From positions 1-29,038 of the IMG/VR virus record IMGVR_UViG_3300020465_000068: 29,038 nt of DNA; one strand, 5' to 3'. The position numbers and the translations under genes were made by a program. Positions 9,153 to 18,714 of the stretch are shown piece after piece. How positions within the stretch are numbered: position 1 is the stretch's first letter; every line of letters starts with the position of its first letter. The stretch comes from a virus. The notes beneath the pieces are model-generated. The model made no database searches and was not told where the DNA came from. It saw only the letters and a program-made list of their open reading frames with translations.

Positions 9153-12100
9153 ATGGCACAAGCAAAAGATTTAAATATAAGTCCTTACTATGATGACTTT
9201 GATCCCAGTAATAATTTTTACAAGGTTTTATTTAAACCAGGATTTCCAGTTCAAGCAAGAGAACTAACCAATCTTCAATCTATTGCTCAAAATCAAATAG
9301 AGACGTTTGGTAGTCATATCTTTAAGGAAGGGTCTATTGTAATTCCGGGTGCTCCTACTTTTGATAGTGCTTATTATGCCGTCAAACTTAACCCAACTCA
9401 ATTTGGAATTGATATTTCCTTATATACTGATCAATTGGTAGGTAAAATTTTAGAAGGTCAAAGTTCTGGTGTTACTGCCGAAGTAGATTTTGTTGTATTA
9501 CCAAACGGAAATGAGGTAGAAGATTTAACGATATATGTAAAATATTTAAATAGTGGTTCTACAGATTCTACAATAGTTGAGTTTATTGATGGGGAAGTAT
9601 TATTTAGCCAAGAAAATATTGTTTATGGTAATACAACTATTAGTGCTGGTACTGGAGTTGTAACTTTAATATCTACTAATGCAACTGCTATAGGTTCAGC
9701 GGCCTTTGTATCTGAAGGTGTTTATTTTATTAGAGGAACTTTTGTAAACGTTAGTAGTCAGACACTTATTTTAGACTATTATACTAATACCCCTTCTTAT
9801 AGAGTAGGATTAAAAATTGATGAGCAAATAATTAGTGCAAAAGATGATCCATCCCTTTATGATAATGCGTCTGGATTTACCAATTTTGCCGCACCTGGTG
9901 CAGATAGATTAAAAATTACTTTAACTCTTACTAAAAAATTATTAGACGATAAAAATGATCAAGATTTCTTTGAAATTTTAAGAATAAATAAAGGTCAAAT
10001 TAGAAAAGTTAAAAATAAAACAGATTATAATTTAATTAGAGATTATTTAGCAGAAAGAACTTATGAAGAATCGGGAAATTATGCTATAGATCCTTTTAGT
10101 ATATCTCTAGTAGATTCTTTAAATGATAGATTAGGAAATGGTGGAATATATTTTAGTGGAGAAAAAACAGAACAAGGAAATACACCTTCTGATGATTTAA
10201 TGTGTTTGAAAATTTCTGGTGGGGAAGCTTATGTTAATGGTTATTCAGTAACCACAGATTCTTTAACTATTTTAGATGCTGATAAACCTAGAGATACTAG
10301 AACAGTGGGTGCATCTAATGTTAATTTTGAAATGGGGAATCGTATAGTAGTTAATAATGTTTTTGGTCAACCTCAATATAGAAAAGTGATTAATTTATAT
10401 GATGACCTATTGGATAATAGTGGAACAACTGGTAGTGCTACATTAATTGGTGAGGCAAGATTATATTCTTTTAACTCAAAAGATTCTTCATATAAAGGTC
10501 CTTCTAGTGAATGGAATCTTTATCTTTATGATGTTAATACATATACTAAAATTACTTTAACCACTACTGTTAGTGCTACAGAATTACCAGCAACTGCAAT
10601 TATTAGAGGATTGAGTAGCAATGCTACAGGATATGTTACTGCTGCTGGTAGTGGTTCTACTGTGATTTATTTGACTCAAACTTCAGGTGAATTTATTGTA
10701 GGAGAACAACTTAGTATTAATGGAGTTACTAATACTACAAGAACCGTTCAAGAAACAATTAATTATAATCCCAATGATATTAGATCTGTAAAACAAACTG
10801 CAGTTGCACCATATCTTCAAGATTTTACTGCAGATTCATCACTTAATCCAGTATCACTTCCTGGTGGTCTTAGGGATATATCAATTTCTGGTACTACAGT
10901 AACATGCGGTACTTCAATACCTTTTAGTGGTATTAAGGTTGGAGATGTTATTTCATATAATGCATCTAATGCAGAGGTTCCTACTTACAATAAAATTACA
11001 TCTATTGCTCCTGATGCAAGATCATTCCAAGTGGGTAATATGCAAGATTCTGGTGGTGTTGCTGGAGTTTATAATGGAACTGTACAAAATGCTACATTTG
11101 CAGATGCTAGATTGCGAATAGCACAACTATGGACTAAAGATGATACAGCCCCTTTATATGAATTATTACCTGAGCCTAATATATCTTCTGTAGATCTTTT
11201 ATCTTCATCTCTTAATATTTCTGCTCAAATAACAAGTCAGAGTGTGGTTGGATCAGCTGCCACGGTAAGTATTGATGATGTAAAGGATGGAAGTGGAGCT
11301 GGAATTTCAACGGCGTTTTTTGATTCTTATGGAGTAAGTAGATTTTCTATACATTATGGAACTGCTTCAAATGGAGTGGGTACAGTAAGTTCTGATAGTT
11401 ATAATGATTTGAATAGTGGAGGATTTAAGGCATCATTTACTGGATTAACTGATGATTCTGCAGGAACTCTTGTTAATGTTACAGCAAAGAAACAAGGTAT
11501 TCAAAGTAAAGTAAAAAATTATGAAAAAAGTAAATTACTTGATGTAACTTTATCTAGATTAGAACAATCGGGAACCGATCCAAATACATCTATTAATGAT
11601 GGATTAACTCCTAATAGTGTGGCTTACGGTTTAAGAGTACAGGATGAAGAATTATCTTTAAATGTACCTGATGTTATAAGGGTATTAGCAGTTTATGAGT
11701 CTATTAATGGGGGTCAACCTACATTTGATACAGTTTCATTTAATGCAACTGCTAATGTTGCAACTAATGCAATTATTGGAGAAAATATTGTAGGTCAATC
11801 TTCTAAGGCTATTGCAAGAGTAGTAACAAATAATACCTCCAGTCCATCTTCTGGTGGAGCTAATAAATTAGGAATTGTATATTTAAATGATAAAGTATTT
11901 ACTAATTTAGAGAATGTAGAATTTAAAGAATCTAATATTATAACAAATATTGATGGTATTAATACATCTGATACAGATGCACAATATCAAAACATTTCAA
12001 AATCGTTTACGTTAGATAAGGGTCAAAGAGATCAGTATTACGATTATTCTAGAATAATTAGAAAGAGTAGTTCATCTATTCCATCTAAAAGATTATTAAT

Positions 12101-15100
12101 TGTTTATGATTGTTATACAGTACCATCTAATGATACTGGTGATGTATTTACAGTCCTTAGCTATGGGAAAGATAGATATAAAAAAGATATTCCATTAATT
12201 GGACCTTCTAGAGTAAGAGCAACTGATACTCTTGATTTTAGACCAAGAGTTCCTGTTTTTAGTGGTACATCATCTTCACCCTTTGCGTTTTCATCTAGAA
12301 CTACTCCTTTCAATACCACTCCTAAATTCTTATTATCACCTAATGGAAGTACTATATTAGGTTATGATTATTATCTTGGGAGAATTGATAAAATTTATTT
12401 GAATGAATTTGGGGTATTAACATTACAAAAGGGACAATCAGATCCTATACCTCAACCTCCTGTAAATATTAACAACTCAATGGAGTTGGCAACACTTATT
12501 TTGCCCCCATATTTGTATAATCCAAGAGATGCACAAATTACATTAACTGATAATAGAAGATATACGATGAGAGATATTGGTCTTCTAGAAGATCGTATTG
12601 AAAATTTAGAGGAAGTTACTACCCTTTCACTTCTTGAAGTAAGTACTGAAGCTTTAAGAATTGAAGATGTGAATGGAAGAAATAGATTTAAAAGTGGATT
12701 CTTTGTAGATAGTTTTATTAATGATGATTTTGTTAATTATAATTTTTCTTCTATAGATGTTGATACGGAAAGAGGAGAAATAAGACCTATTATTGCCAGA
12801 AATAGTCTTCAAAGTCAACTTTTACCAGCATCTAACATAATTGATGAAGAATTTGATTCTGGTACAAATTATGAGTTGTTAGATCCTAATGTTAGAAAAA
12901 CTGGAAATGCAGTAACTTTAAATTATGAAGAAGTTGAGTGGCTTGAGCAATCATATGCAACAAGAGTGGAAAATGTCAATCCTTTCCATGTAGTCTCTTA
13001 TAGAGGTAGTATTACTTTATCTCCTTCAAGTGATAGTTGGGTAAGAACTATACGATTAGATGAAAGTGTTAGTGAAGCAAGTGAAACAAGAGAGGTTGAT
13101 AACGTTCCTCCTTTAAACAGAAGAAGATGGTTCTTCCGTGTTCTTTTTGGCCGTCGAAGAGATAATCGTCCAACTAGAACGATTACTACTACTGAAATAC
13201 AAACTAGAAGTAGTGATGTAATAGTTAATAGTGGTGATGATGAATTTATGAGGTCTAGAAATACTCAATTTAGTGCTGCTGATTTAAAACCCCAAACAAG
13301 ATATTATCAATTCTTTGATGGTAATTCTGATGTTTCCTTTATTCCTAAATTATTAGAAATTGCTAGTGACAATACATTAGTAAACTCTGGATCTGTAGGT
13401 ACTTTTAAAGTTGGAGAAACGGTAATAGGTTATATTGATGATCAAGAAGCTATTTCATTCAGAGTTGCTGCATCTAATCATAAAGAAGGTCCATTTAATG
13501 CACCAACTAGGGTATTTGATAATGATCCATATACCCAAGAAGTTTTGCAAAGTGAATACACTTCTTCATCTCCCATATTAAATGTAGATACATTAGCACT
13601 TTCTAATGAAGCACAAGGATTATATAGTGGATATGTCACTCAGGGAATGAGATTGGTTGGTCAAGAGGATGGAGCAGTTGCATATGTTAAAGATTTAAGA
13701 TTAAAATCAGATCGTTATGGAGATGTAATTGGTTCATTCTTCTTACAAGATCCATATGCCGATCCTGCACCTATGGTTAGGATTGAAACTGGAAGAAAGG
13801 TTTATAGACTTAGTAGTGATGCTAATAATACTACACCTTTACGAGGTAGTAAAATAATTTCAAGTGCTCAATCTAACTATGAATCAAGAGGAACATTTAT
13901 TGTCAACCAAATACAGACTGTTAATACTACAATAACAACTAATACTCGTGAGTTAGTTCCTGTTATTGCGGATGATGAAGATCCTTTAGCTCAATCATTT
14001 ACTGTTGGTGGTAATATTGAAGCACCAGGTACAGCAGGAGTTGAAGGTGATGATAATGGAGTTACTATAACTTCTGTTGATTTATTCTTTGGAAATAGAG
14101 ATCAAGATTCAAATGGAGTCGCTGGAAATAGTAGTGTAACGGTACAAATTAGAACAGTTCAATTAGGTATTCCTACAAGAAGATTATTAGGAACCCCTGT
14201 GGTTGTACCGTCTGAAGACATTACTACTTCAACTGATGGATCTGTTGCTACTAATGTTAAGTTTCCAGAACCTATCTATCTAGCACCAGGAAGAGAATAT
14301 GCTATTGTTCTTCTTGCACCCACAAGTAATGCTTACGATGTATGGATTGCTAGGATGGGTGAAGATGCTGTTAATATACAAAGTCTTCCTAACGTATCTG
14401 CTATACAGTACAATCAACAATGGGCTCTAGGTAGTTTATTCAAGTCTCAGAATGGATCTATTTGGACACCTTCTCAAACAGAAGATTTAAAATTTAAGTT
14501 ATATAAAGCAAACTTTACTTCTACTACTGGAACTGCATATTTTGCAAATCCTACTTTAAATCAAAGTAATGGATATGTTCCTACATTGGAAGATAATGCA
14601 ATAATTACTCTTCCTAAAACAGGACAAATAGGTATCACAACTCTCATAACAGGTAATAGTGGTATTACAACTTTCACTCCAGGTAGAAAAATTGTTGGAC
14701 ATAGTAATGATGGGGTTATTGCTTATGTGGTGGGTACTGGATGTTCAGTTGCAGGTGCAAGTGGAATTGTTACAGGTGGCTTTGGTTATGAGGCAACCGT
14801 CGGAACTGTTAATACATTTAATATAGTAGGTAAAGGTGCAGGATATCAATTGAATAATCTTACAGTTGATGCTAATGGTTCAATTACTGGATTTGGAACT
14901 GAAAATGTGGGAACAGGATATACTGGAGGTGATATTGTAGGCCTTACTACATCTGATATGACTGGAAATATTGGTGAGGGTGCATTAATAAGAATTAGTG
15001 ATAATGGTGGTATTGATACATTGTATCTTTCAGGAATACAAGGAACAAATGCAACTGGTGGATTTAAATTTAATGAAGATTTGAGGTATTATGATAATGC

Positions 15101-16517
15101 AGGTGTTATTAAAAATACTAATCAAAAACTTCTTACCAATTTAGTTGCAGATGCTGTTCCTAATGATGGAACACATATTAAAGTAAATGAATTTGATCAT
15201 GGTATGCATTCTAATCAAAATGTTCTTATATTGAATGATATTAAAAGTAATTTGGATACAACTGTACTTAATACCGATTTTACAACTTCGGATCTTACAA
15301 TTAGTGTGGGATCTACACAAAGTCCTGATTTTAACACCTTTGAAGGTATTCCTGTAGGAGCTGCTAATACTGGATATGCAAGAATTGGTGATGAAATTAT
15401 TGGATATGAATCAGTTGGTGCAGGAATTTTAGAATCTCTTACAAGAGGAGTAGATTCCACATTATCCATTCCTTATAATTCAAATTCAACAGTGGAAAAA
15501 TATGAACTTAATGGTGTTTCTCTCAGAAGAATAAATACCCAACATGATATTTCTTCTTTTGGTATTGATTTAGATAATTATTATGTTGGTTTTGCTGCAA
15601 CTATGGGAAGAAATAGATCTGTTGATGAATTAGCAGATAATATACCAGCTTTATCATTTGAGAGTGAAGGATTCTTTGGTGGATCTAATGCAACTGGTAC
15701 TCGAAATATTCAATATGATTCTATAATTCCTAGTTATAATGTATTCACTCCATCAGCAATAACGGCTGCTACTGCAACTGTTAGAACTGTAAGTGGAACT
15801 AGTGTTGATGGAACAGAAACCTCATTTGTAGATCAAGGTTTTTCTCCTGTTCAACTCAACACATTAAATACTTTTACAACACCTAGAGTTGTGTGTTCTA
15901 AGATAAATGAAACTACGTATTTGACAAATATTGAAAGGAATAAATCATTTACAACAGCGATTACATTAGCAAGTGGTCATGAAAATGTATCTCCAATAAT
16001 TTTTACAGATATTGCATTTACTGAATTTAGATCTAATAGGATAAATAATCCAGTTTCTAATTATGCTAAGACTGATTCTGTAAATTCTCCACTTTTTGAT
16101 CCTAATAGTGCAATTTATGTTTCTAGTCCTATTTCTTTAGATAATCCAGCAGATTCCTTAAAAGTAATTTTCTCAGCATATAGAGGTGCTTCATCGGATA
16201 TTAGAGTTCTTTATTCATTAAGAAGAACTACCGATGTGTCTGAAGCTTTAGAAGAATTTGAATTGTTCCCTGGATATGACAATTTGACTGATTCTACGGG
16301 TAATGGATTTGGTGATTTAGTAATTGATCCATCTAATAATGATGGTAAACCTGATGCTTTTGTTCCCGCAAGTTTAGAGGATCAATATTTAGAATATCAG
16401 TTTACTGCAAATAATTTAGGTGAATTTGTAGGATATTCTATTAAAATAATAATGGCAGGAACTAATCAAGCAGATGTTCCTAAAATTAGAGAACTTCGTT
16501 CAATCGCAGTCAGATGA
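9153..16517 (+). CDS. Giant DUF4815-like baseplate/tail structural protein
   Basis: This encodes a 2454-residue virion protein. The N-terminus (FYKVLFKPGFPVQARELTNL, then QNQIETFGSHIFKEG) and later stretches (LDKGQRDQYYDYSRI near residue 950; a helical LEDRIENLEEVTTLSLLE segment near 1145 followed by NRFKSGFFVDSF) match the DUF4815-type proteins of marine T4-like phages as I remember them. At about residues 1608-1740 a DPLAQSF...SVDLFFGNRDQDSNG...YAIVLLAPTS region looks like a beta-sandwich domain. An arginine-rich patch, RRRWFFRVLFGRRR, starts at residue 1323 and stands out from the rest. The C-terminus ends PKIRELRSIAVR. The gene follows gp8 after 6 bases and occupies the place of T4 genes 9-11, so a role as a peripheral baseplate protein or fibre anchor is inferred. 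Its biochemical role is unknown. The stop overlaps the next start as ATGA. Confidence 0.85.
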   Translation: MAQAKDLNISPYYDDFDPSNNFYKVLFKPGFPVQARELTNLQSIAQNQIETFGSHIFKEGSIVIPGAPTFDSAYYAVKLNPTQFGIDISLYTDQLVGKILEGQSSGVTAEVDFVVLPNGNEVEDLTIYVKYLNSGSTDSTIVEFIDGEVLFSQENIVYGNTTISAGTGVVTLISTNATAIGSAAFVSEGVYFIRGTFVNVSSQTLILDYYTNTPSYRVGLKIDEQIISAKDDPSLYDNASGFTNFAAPGADRLKITLTLTKKLLDDKNDQDFFEILRINKGQIRKVKNKTDYNLIRDYLAERTYEESGNYAIDPFSISLVDSLNDRLGNGGIYFSGEKTEQGNTPSDDLMCLKISGGEAYVNGYSVTTDSLTILDADKPRDTRTVGASNVNFEMGNRIVVNNVFGQPQYRKVINLYDDLLDNSGTTGSATLIGEARLYSFNSKDSSYKGPSSEWNLYLYDVNTYTKITLTTTVSATELPATAIIRGLSSNATGYVTAAGSGSTVIYLTQTSGEFIVGEQLSINGVTNTTRTVQETINYNPNDIRSVKQTAVAPYLQDFTADSSLNPVSLPGGLRDISISGTTVTCGTSIPFSGIKVGDVISYNASNAEVPTYNKITSIAPDARSFQVGNMQDSGGVAGVYNGTVQNATFADARLRIAQLWTKDDTAPLYELLPEPNISSVDLLSSSLNISAQITSQSVVGSAATVSIDDVKDGSGAGISTAFFDSYGVSRFSIHYGTASNGVGTVSSDSYNDLNSGGFKASFTGLTDDSAGTLVNVTAKKQGIQSKVKNYEKSKLLDVTLSRLEQSGTDPNTSINDGLTPNSVAYGLRVQDEELSLNVPDVIRVLAVYESINGGQPTFDTVSFNATANVATNAIIGENIVGQSSKAIARVVTNNTSSPSSGGANKLGIVYLNDKVFTNLENVEFKESNIITNIDGINTSDTDAQYQNISKSFTLDKGQRDQYYDYSRIIRKSSSSIPSKRLLIVYDCYTVPSNDTGDVFTVLSYGKDRYKKDIPLIGPSRVRATDTLDFRPRVPVFSGTSSSPFAFSSRTTPFNTTPKFLLSPNGSTILGYDYYLGRIDKIYLNEFGVLTLQKGQSDPIPQPPVNINNSMELATLILPPYLYNPRDAQITLTDNRRYTMRDIGLLEDRIENLEEVTTLSLLEVSTEALRIEDVNGRNRFKSGFFVDSFINDDFVNYNFSSIDVDTERGEIRPIIARNSLQSQLLPASNIIDEEFDSGTNYELLDPNVRKTGNAVTLNYEEVEWLEQSYATRVENVNPFHVVSYRGSITLSPSSDSWVRTIRLDESVSEASETREVDNVPPLNRRRWFFRVLFGRRRDNRPTRTITTTEIQTRSSDVIVNSGDDEFMRSRNTQFSAADLKPQTRYYQFFDGNSDVSFIPKLLEIASDNTLVNSGSVGTFKVGETVIGYIDDQEAISFRVAASNHKEGPFNAPTRVFDNDPYTQEVLQSEYTSSSPILNVDTLALSNEAQGLYSGYVTQGMRLVGQEDGAVAYVKDLRLKSDRYGDVIGSFFLQDPYADPAPMVRIETGRKVYRLSSDANNTTPLRGSKIISSAQSNYESRGTFIVNQIQTVNTTITTNTRELVPVIADDEDPLAQSFTVGGNIEAPGTAGVEGDDNGVTITSVDLFFGNRDQDSNGVAGNSSVTVQIRTVQLGIPTRRLLGTPVVVPSEDITTSTDGSVATNVKFPEPIYLAPGREYAIVLLAPTSNAYDVWIARMGEDAVNIQSLPNVSAIQYNQQWALGSLFKSQNGSIWTPSQTEDLKFKLYKANFTSTTGTAYFANPTLNQSNGYVPTLEDNAIITLPKTGQIGITTLITGNSGITTFTPGRKIVGHSNDGVIAYVVGTGCSVAGASGIVTGGFGYEATVGTVNTFNIVGKGAGYQLNNLTVDANGSITGFGTENVGTGYTGGDIVGLTTSDMTGNIGEGALIRISDNGGIDTLYLSGIQGTNATGGFKFNEDLRYYDNAGVIKNTNQKLLTNLVADAVPNDGTHIKVNEFDHGMHSNQNVLILNDIKSNLDTTVLNTDFTTSDLTISVGSTQSPDFNTFEGIPVGAANTGYARIGDEIIGYESVGAGILESLTRGVDSTLSIPYNSNSTVEKYELNGVSLRRINTQHDISSFGIDLDNYYVGFAATMGRNRSVDELADNIPALSFESEGFFGGSNATGTRNIQYDSIIPSYNVFTPSAITAATATVRTVSGTSVDGTETSFVDQGFSPVQLNTLNTFTTPRVVCSKINETTYLTNIERNKSFTTAITLASGHENVSPIIFTDIAFTEFRSNRINNPVSNYAKTDSVNSPLFDPNSAIYVSSPISLDNPADSLKVIFSAYRGASSDIRVLYSLRRTTDVSEALEEFELFPGYDNLTDSTGNGFGDLVIDPSNNDGKPDAFVPASLEDQYLEYQFTANNLGEFVGYSIKIIMAGTNQADVPKIRELRSIAVR

Positions 16518-16717
16518 TTAAAGTTAAAGGATATTCTCATTTATATCGGGATGAAAAAACAGGAGCTATCATTAATACAGATACTTCTGCATATCATTCC
16601 AGATTAAATACAATTGCCTCAATAGAGAATGAAAAGAATGAGATTAACAAAATGAAAGAAGATATTAATGAAATAAAAGGTCTTTTAAAAGAGCTTGTTG
16701 AAGCGAAATATAAATAA
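16514..16717 (+). CDS. Small coiled-coil protein of unknown function
   Basis: This encodes a 67-residue protein whose ATG overlaps the stop of the giant DUF4815-like gene (ATGA), which suggests translational coupling. The N-terminal half begins MIKVKGYSHLYRDEKTGAI. The second half, from about residue 35, is a charged amphipathic helix (ENEKNEINKMKEDINEIK, then LLKELVEAKYK) with hydrophobic residues in near-heptad spacing, so oligomerisation or binding to a larger tail protein is plausible. I recall similar short proteins at this place in cyanophages but cannot name a function. The last codons (tat aaa taa) also form a late promoter for the next gene. Confidence 0.8.
   Translation: MIKVKGYSHLYRDEKTGAIINTDTSAYHSRLNTIASIENEKNEINKMKEDINEIKGLLKELVEAKYK
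16709..16716 (+). promoter_or_regulatory. T4-type late promoter overlapping a stop codon
   Basis: This is an exact TATAAATA at the end of the small coiled-coil gene. With the next base it spells the final Tyr-Lys-stop codons (tat aaa taa). It lies 26 bases before the ATG at 16742 and would drive the 113-residue, fibre-like and neck genes. Confidence 0.75.
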
Positions 16718-16741
16718 CTAATAAGGTTCTTGTGAGACTAT

Positions 16742-17083
16742 ATGGCGGCCGTATATGTTAGTAATCTTGTAATCAATACGGGAAGTACTTTTACACAAAC
16801 ATTTAATTTAGAAGCTACGAATACCAATGCTCCATTGGATTTGACGGGTTACACTGCTAGTTCTCAAATGAGAAAATGGGCGGGTAGTTCTACAGCAACT
16901 ACTTTTACTGCGACTATTACTAGTCCTCCTACAGCAGGAGTAATAGAAATAGGGTTGACGGCGGCTCAAACTGCTGAATTACCAGCAGGAAGGCAGGTTT
17001 ATAATATCTTAATTACCAAAGGTTCCATAACGGAAACAGTTGTTGAAGGAATGGTTCTTGTAAGGGAAGGGGTAACAAGATAA
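16742..17083 (+). CDS. Small beta-rich virion-associated protein (function unknown)
   Basis: This encodes a 113-residue protein with alternating polar and hydrophobic residues typical of a compact beta-sandwich. Features are NLVINTGSTFTQTFNLE at the start, LDLTGYTASSQMRK in the middle, and LPAGRQVYNILIT before the VLVREGVTR end. This pattern resembles small immunoglobulin-like or baseplate-upper-protein-like domains seen next to phage fibres, but I cannot assign a family with certainty. It is the first gene after a perfect late promoter and its stop overlaps the start of the fibre-like gene (TAATG). The two proteins are probably made together and may interact. It has no signal peptide or membrane segment. 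Confidence 0.75.
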   Translation: MAAVYVSNLVINTGSTFTQTFNLEATNTNAPLDLTGYTASSQMRKWAGSSTATTFTATITSPPTAGVIEIGLTAAQTAELPAGRQVYNILITKGSITETVVEGMVLVREGVTR

Positions 17084-18714
17084 TGCCAGATATAAAGGTT
17101 AGAGTAGGTGCTCAGAATGCAATTAAAGTACTCTCCAGTGCATCTGGTGGTAATGCTCTGTTTGCCGATACTGCGACCAATGTTATTGGTGGAATAGCAT
17201 CAGTAACACAATTAGATTCGTCTGGTATTTCTACTATACAATCCCTTCGGGTTTCGGATACTCTTCGTATCACAGGTTTATCAACTTTTATTGGTATAGC
17301 TACTTTTAATAGTAATTTATATGCGGCCGGTAATGTTACTATTGGTGGTACTCTTCAAGTTGGAGATACTATTTTTGGTACGGATATTGATACTAGAAAT
17401 TTAAGATCTAGTGGAATTACAACTCTAGCTGCTAATGGAGGAATTACTACCACTGGTGGAGATTTATATGTTGGTGGTGATTTATATGTTAAGGATGATA
17501 TTACATATGATGAAGTTAATGGTAGAAATCTTAATATAACTGGTATTTCAACTCTTGGTATTTCATCTGCAGCGACCTTAAATGTAGTTGGTATTTCTAC
17601 TCTGGGTACAGTAAATGTAACTGGAGTATCTACATTTTCTAGTCCTGTAAGTTTTGGTTCTTCTGCAATATTTGGAGATAATGATAAAATATTATTGGGA
17701 GATGGAGCAGATCTACAAATATTTCACGACTCAGTTAACAGTTTCATTACTGATGCAGGTACAGGTGATCTTAAATTAATAGGTGCTGGTAATATAGTTC
17801 TTGAAAATTCAACTCTTGGTACAAATAGTGCTGTATTTGATACTACCGGGGGTATAGATCTTTATTGGGGAGGTGCTGGTACTGGTAAGAGATTAGAGAT
17901 TGCTGGTTATGGTGCTACGATCACTGGAGATTTATATCTAAGTGGTGATTTATTTACAGGCGGTGAAGGTAAGATTGGTGAAGATGTTACCACTAGAAAT
18001 TTAGATGTAACTGGTATTTCTACCTTACGTGGAACTTTAAGTGTTGCTGGTGTCACTACATTCACTTCTTTAGTTGATGCTGATTCTGGAATAGATGTTA
18101 CTGGACACAGTGAACTTGATACGGTGTATGTATCAGGTCTTTCTACATTTGTAGGAGATGCTAAATTTGACGGTAATGTTTCTATTGCAGGAACATTAAC
18201 AAAAGAAGATGTAACAAATATTGATTCTGTTGGAATTGTTACTGCTGGAAAGGGACTTAGAGTTACCACTGGTGGAATAGTTGTAACTGCTGGTATTACT
18301 ACATTCAATGATGATGTACAATTCCCTGGTGCTGCATATAATATTCTATGGGATCAAGCAACAAGTAAGTTTAAGTTTGATGACAGTGCCCAATTAGTAT
18401 TTGGTAGTGCATCAGGCGGTGATATGAAACTATTCCACCAGAGTGGAAATAGTACTATAAGAAATGAAACAGGGCAATTTAGAATTGCTGGTAATGATAT
18501 AAGATTACAAACCCAAAATCATAGTGAGGATTACCTTTTAGCTGTTGATGGTGGGTCTGTATCTATATTTTATAATGATATAAAACGTCTGGAAACTAGT
18601 TCTTCTGGAGTTGATATTACCGATACTTTAAATGTTGCTGGTATTTTAACTGCAGCAACTGCTAATGTTACTGGAACATTAACTGCTGGATTAATCGATG
18701 GAGGATCTTACTAA
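17083..18714 (+). CDS. Fibre-like structural protein with repeats, in fibritin (wac) position
   Basis: This encodes a 543-residue protein built of short repeats. TGISTL/VGISTL/TGVSTF-type units recur along it. Two copies of a cyanophage fibre-type module are present: one with LLGDGADLQIFHDSVNSFI (about residues 205-225) and one with SGGDMKLFHQSGNSTIRN (about 444-462). These modules are known from tail-fibre-like proteins of marine T4-like phages. It lies just before gp13, the place of T4 wac (fibritin whiskers, 487 residues). It lacks the clear long coiled coil of T4 fibritin, so a whisker role is only a positional inference; short tail fibre or baseplate fibre are alternatives. Its start overlaps the previous stop (TAATG). 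Its last codons (GLIDGGSY) contain a GGAGG that serves as the ribosome binding site of gp13. Confidence 0.8.
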   Translation: MPDIKVRVGAQNAIKVLSSASGGNALFADTATNVIGGIASVTQLDSSGISTIQSLRVSDTLRITGLSTFIGIATFNSNLYAAGNVTIGGTLQVGDTIFGTDIDTRNLRSSGITTLAANGGITTTGGDLYVGGDLYVKDDITYDEVNGRNLNITGISTLGISSAATLNVVGISTLGTVNVTGVSTFSSPVSFGSSAIFGDNDKILLGDGADLQIFHDSVNSFITDAGTGDLKLIGAGNIVLENSTLGTNSAVFDTTGGIDLYWGGAGTGKRLEIAGYGATITGDLYLSGDLFTGGEGKIGEDVTTRNLDVTGISTLRGTLSVAGVTTFTSLVDADSGIDVTGHSELDTVYVSGLSTFVGDAKFDGNVSIAGTLTKEDVTNIDSVGIVTAGKGLRVTTGGIVVTAGITTFNDDVQFPGAAYNILWDQATSKFKFDDSAQLVFGSASGGDMKLFHQSGNSTIRNETGQFRIAGNDIRLQTQNHSEDYLLAVDGGSVSIFYNDIKRLETSSSGVDITDTLNVAGILTAATANVTGTLTAGLIDGGSY

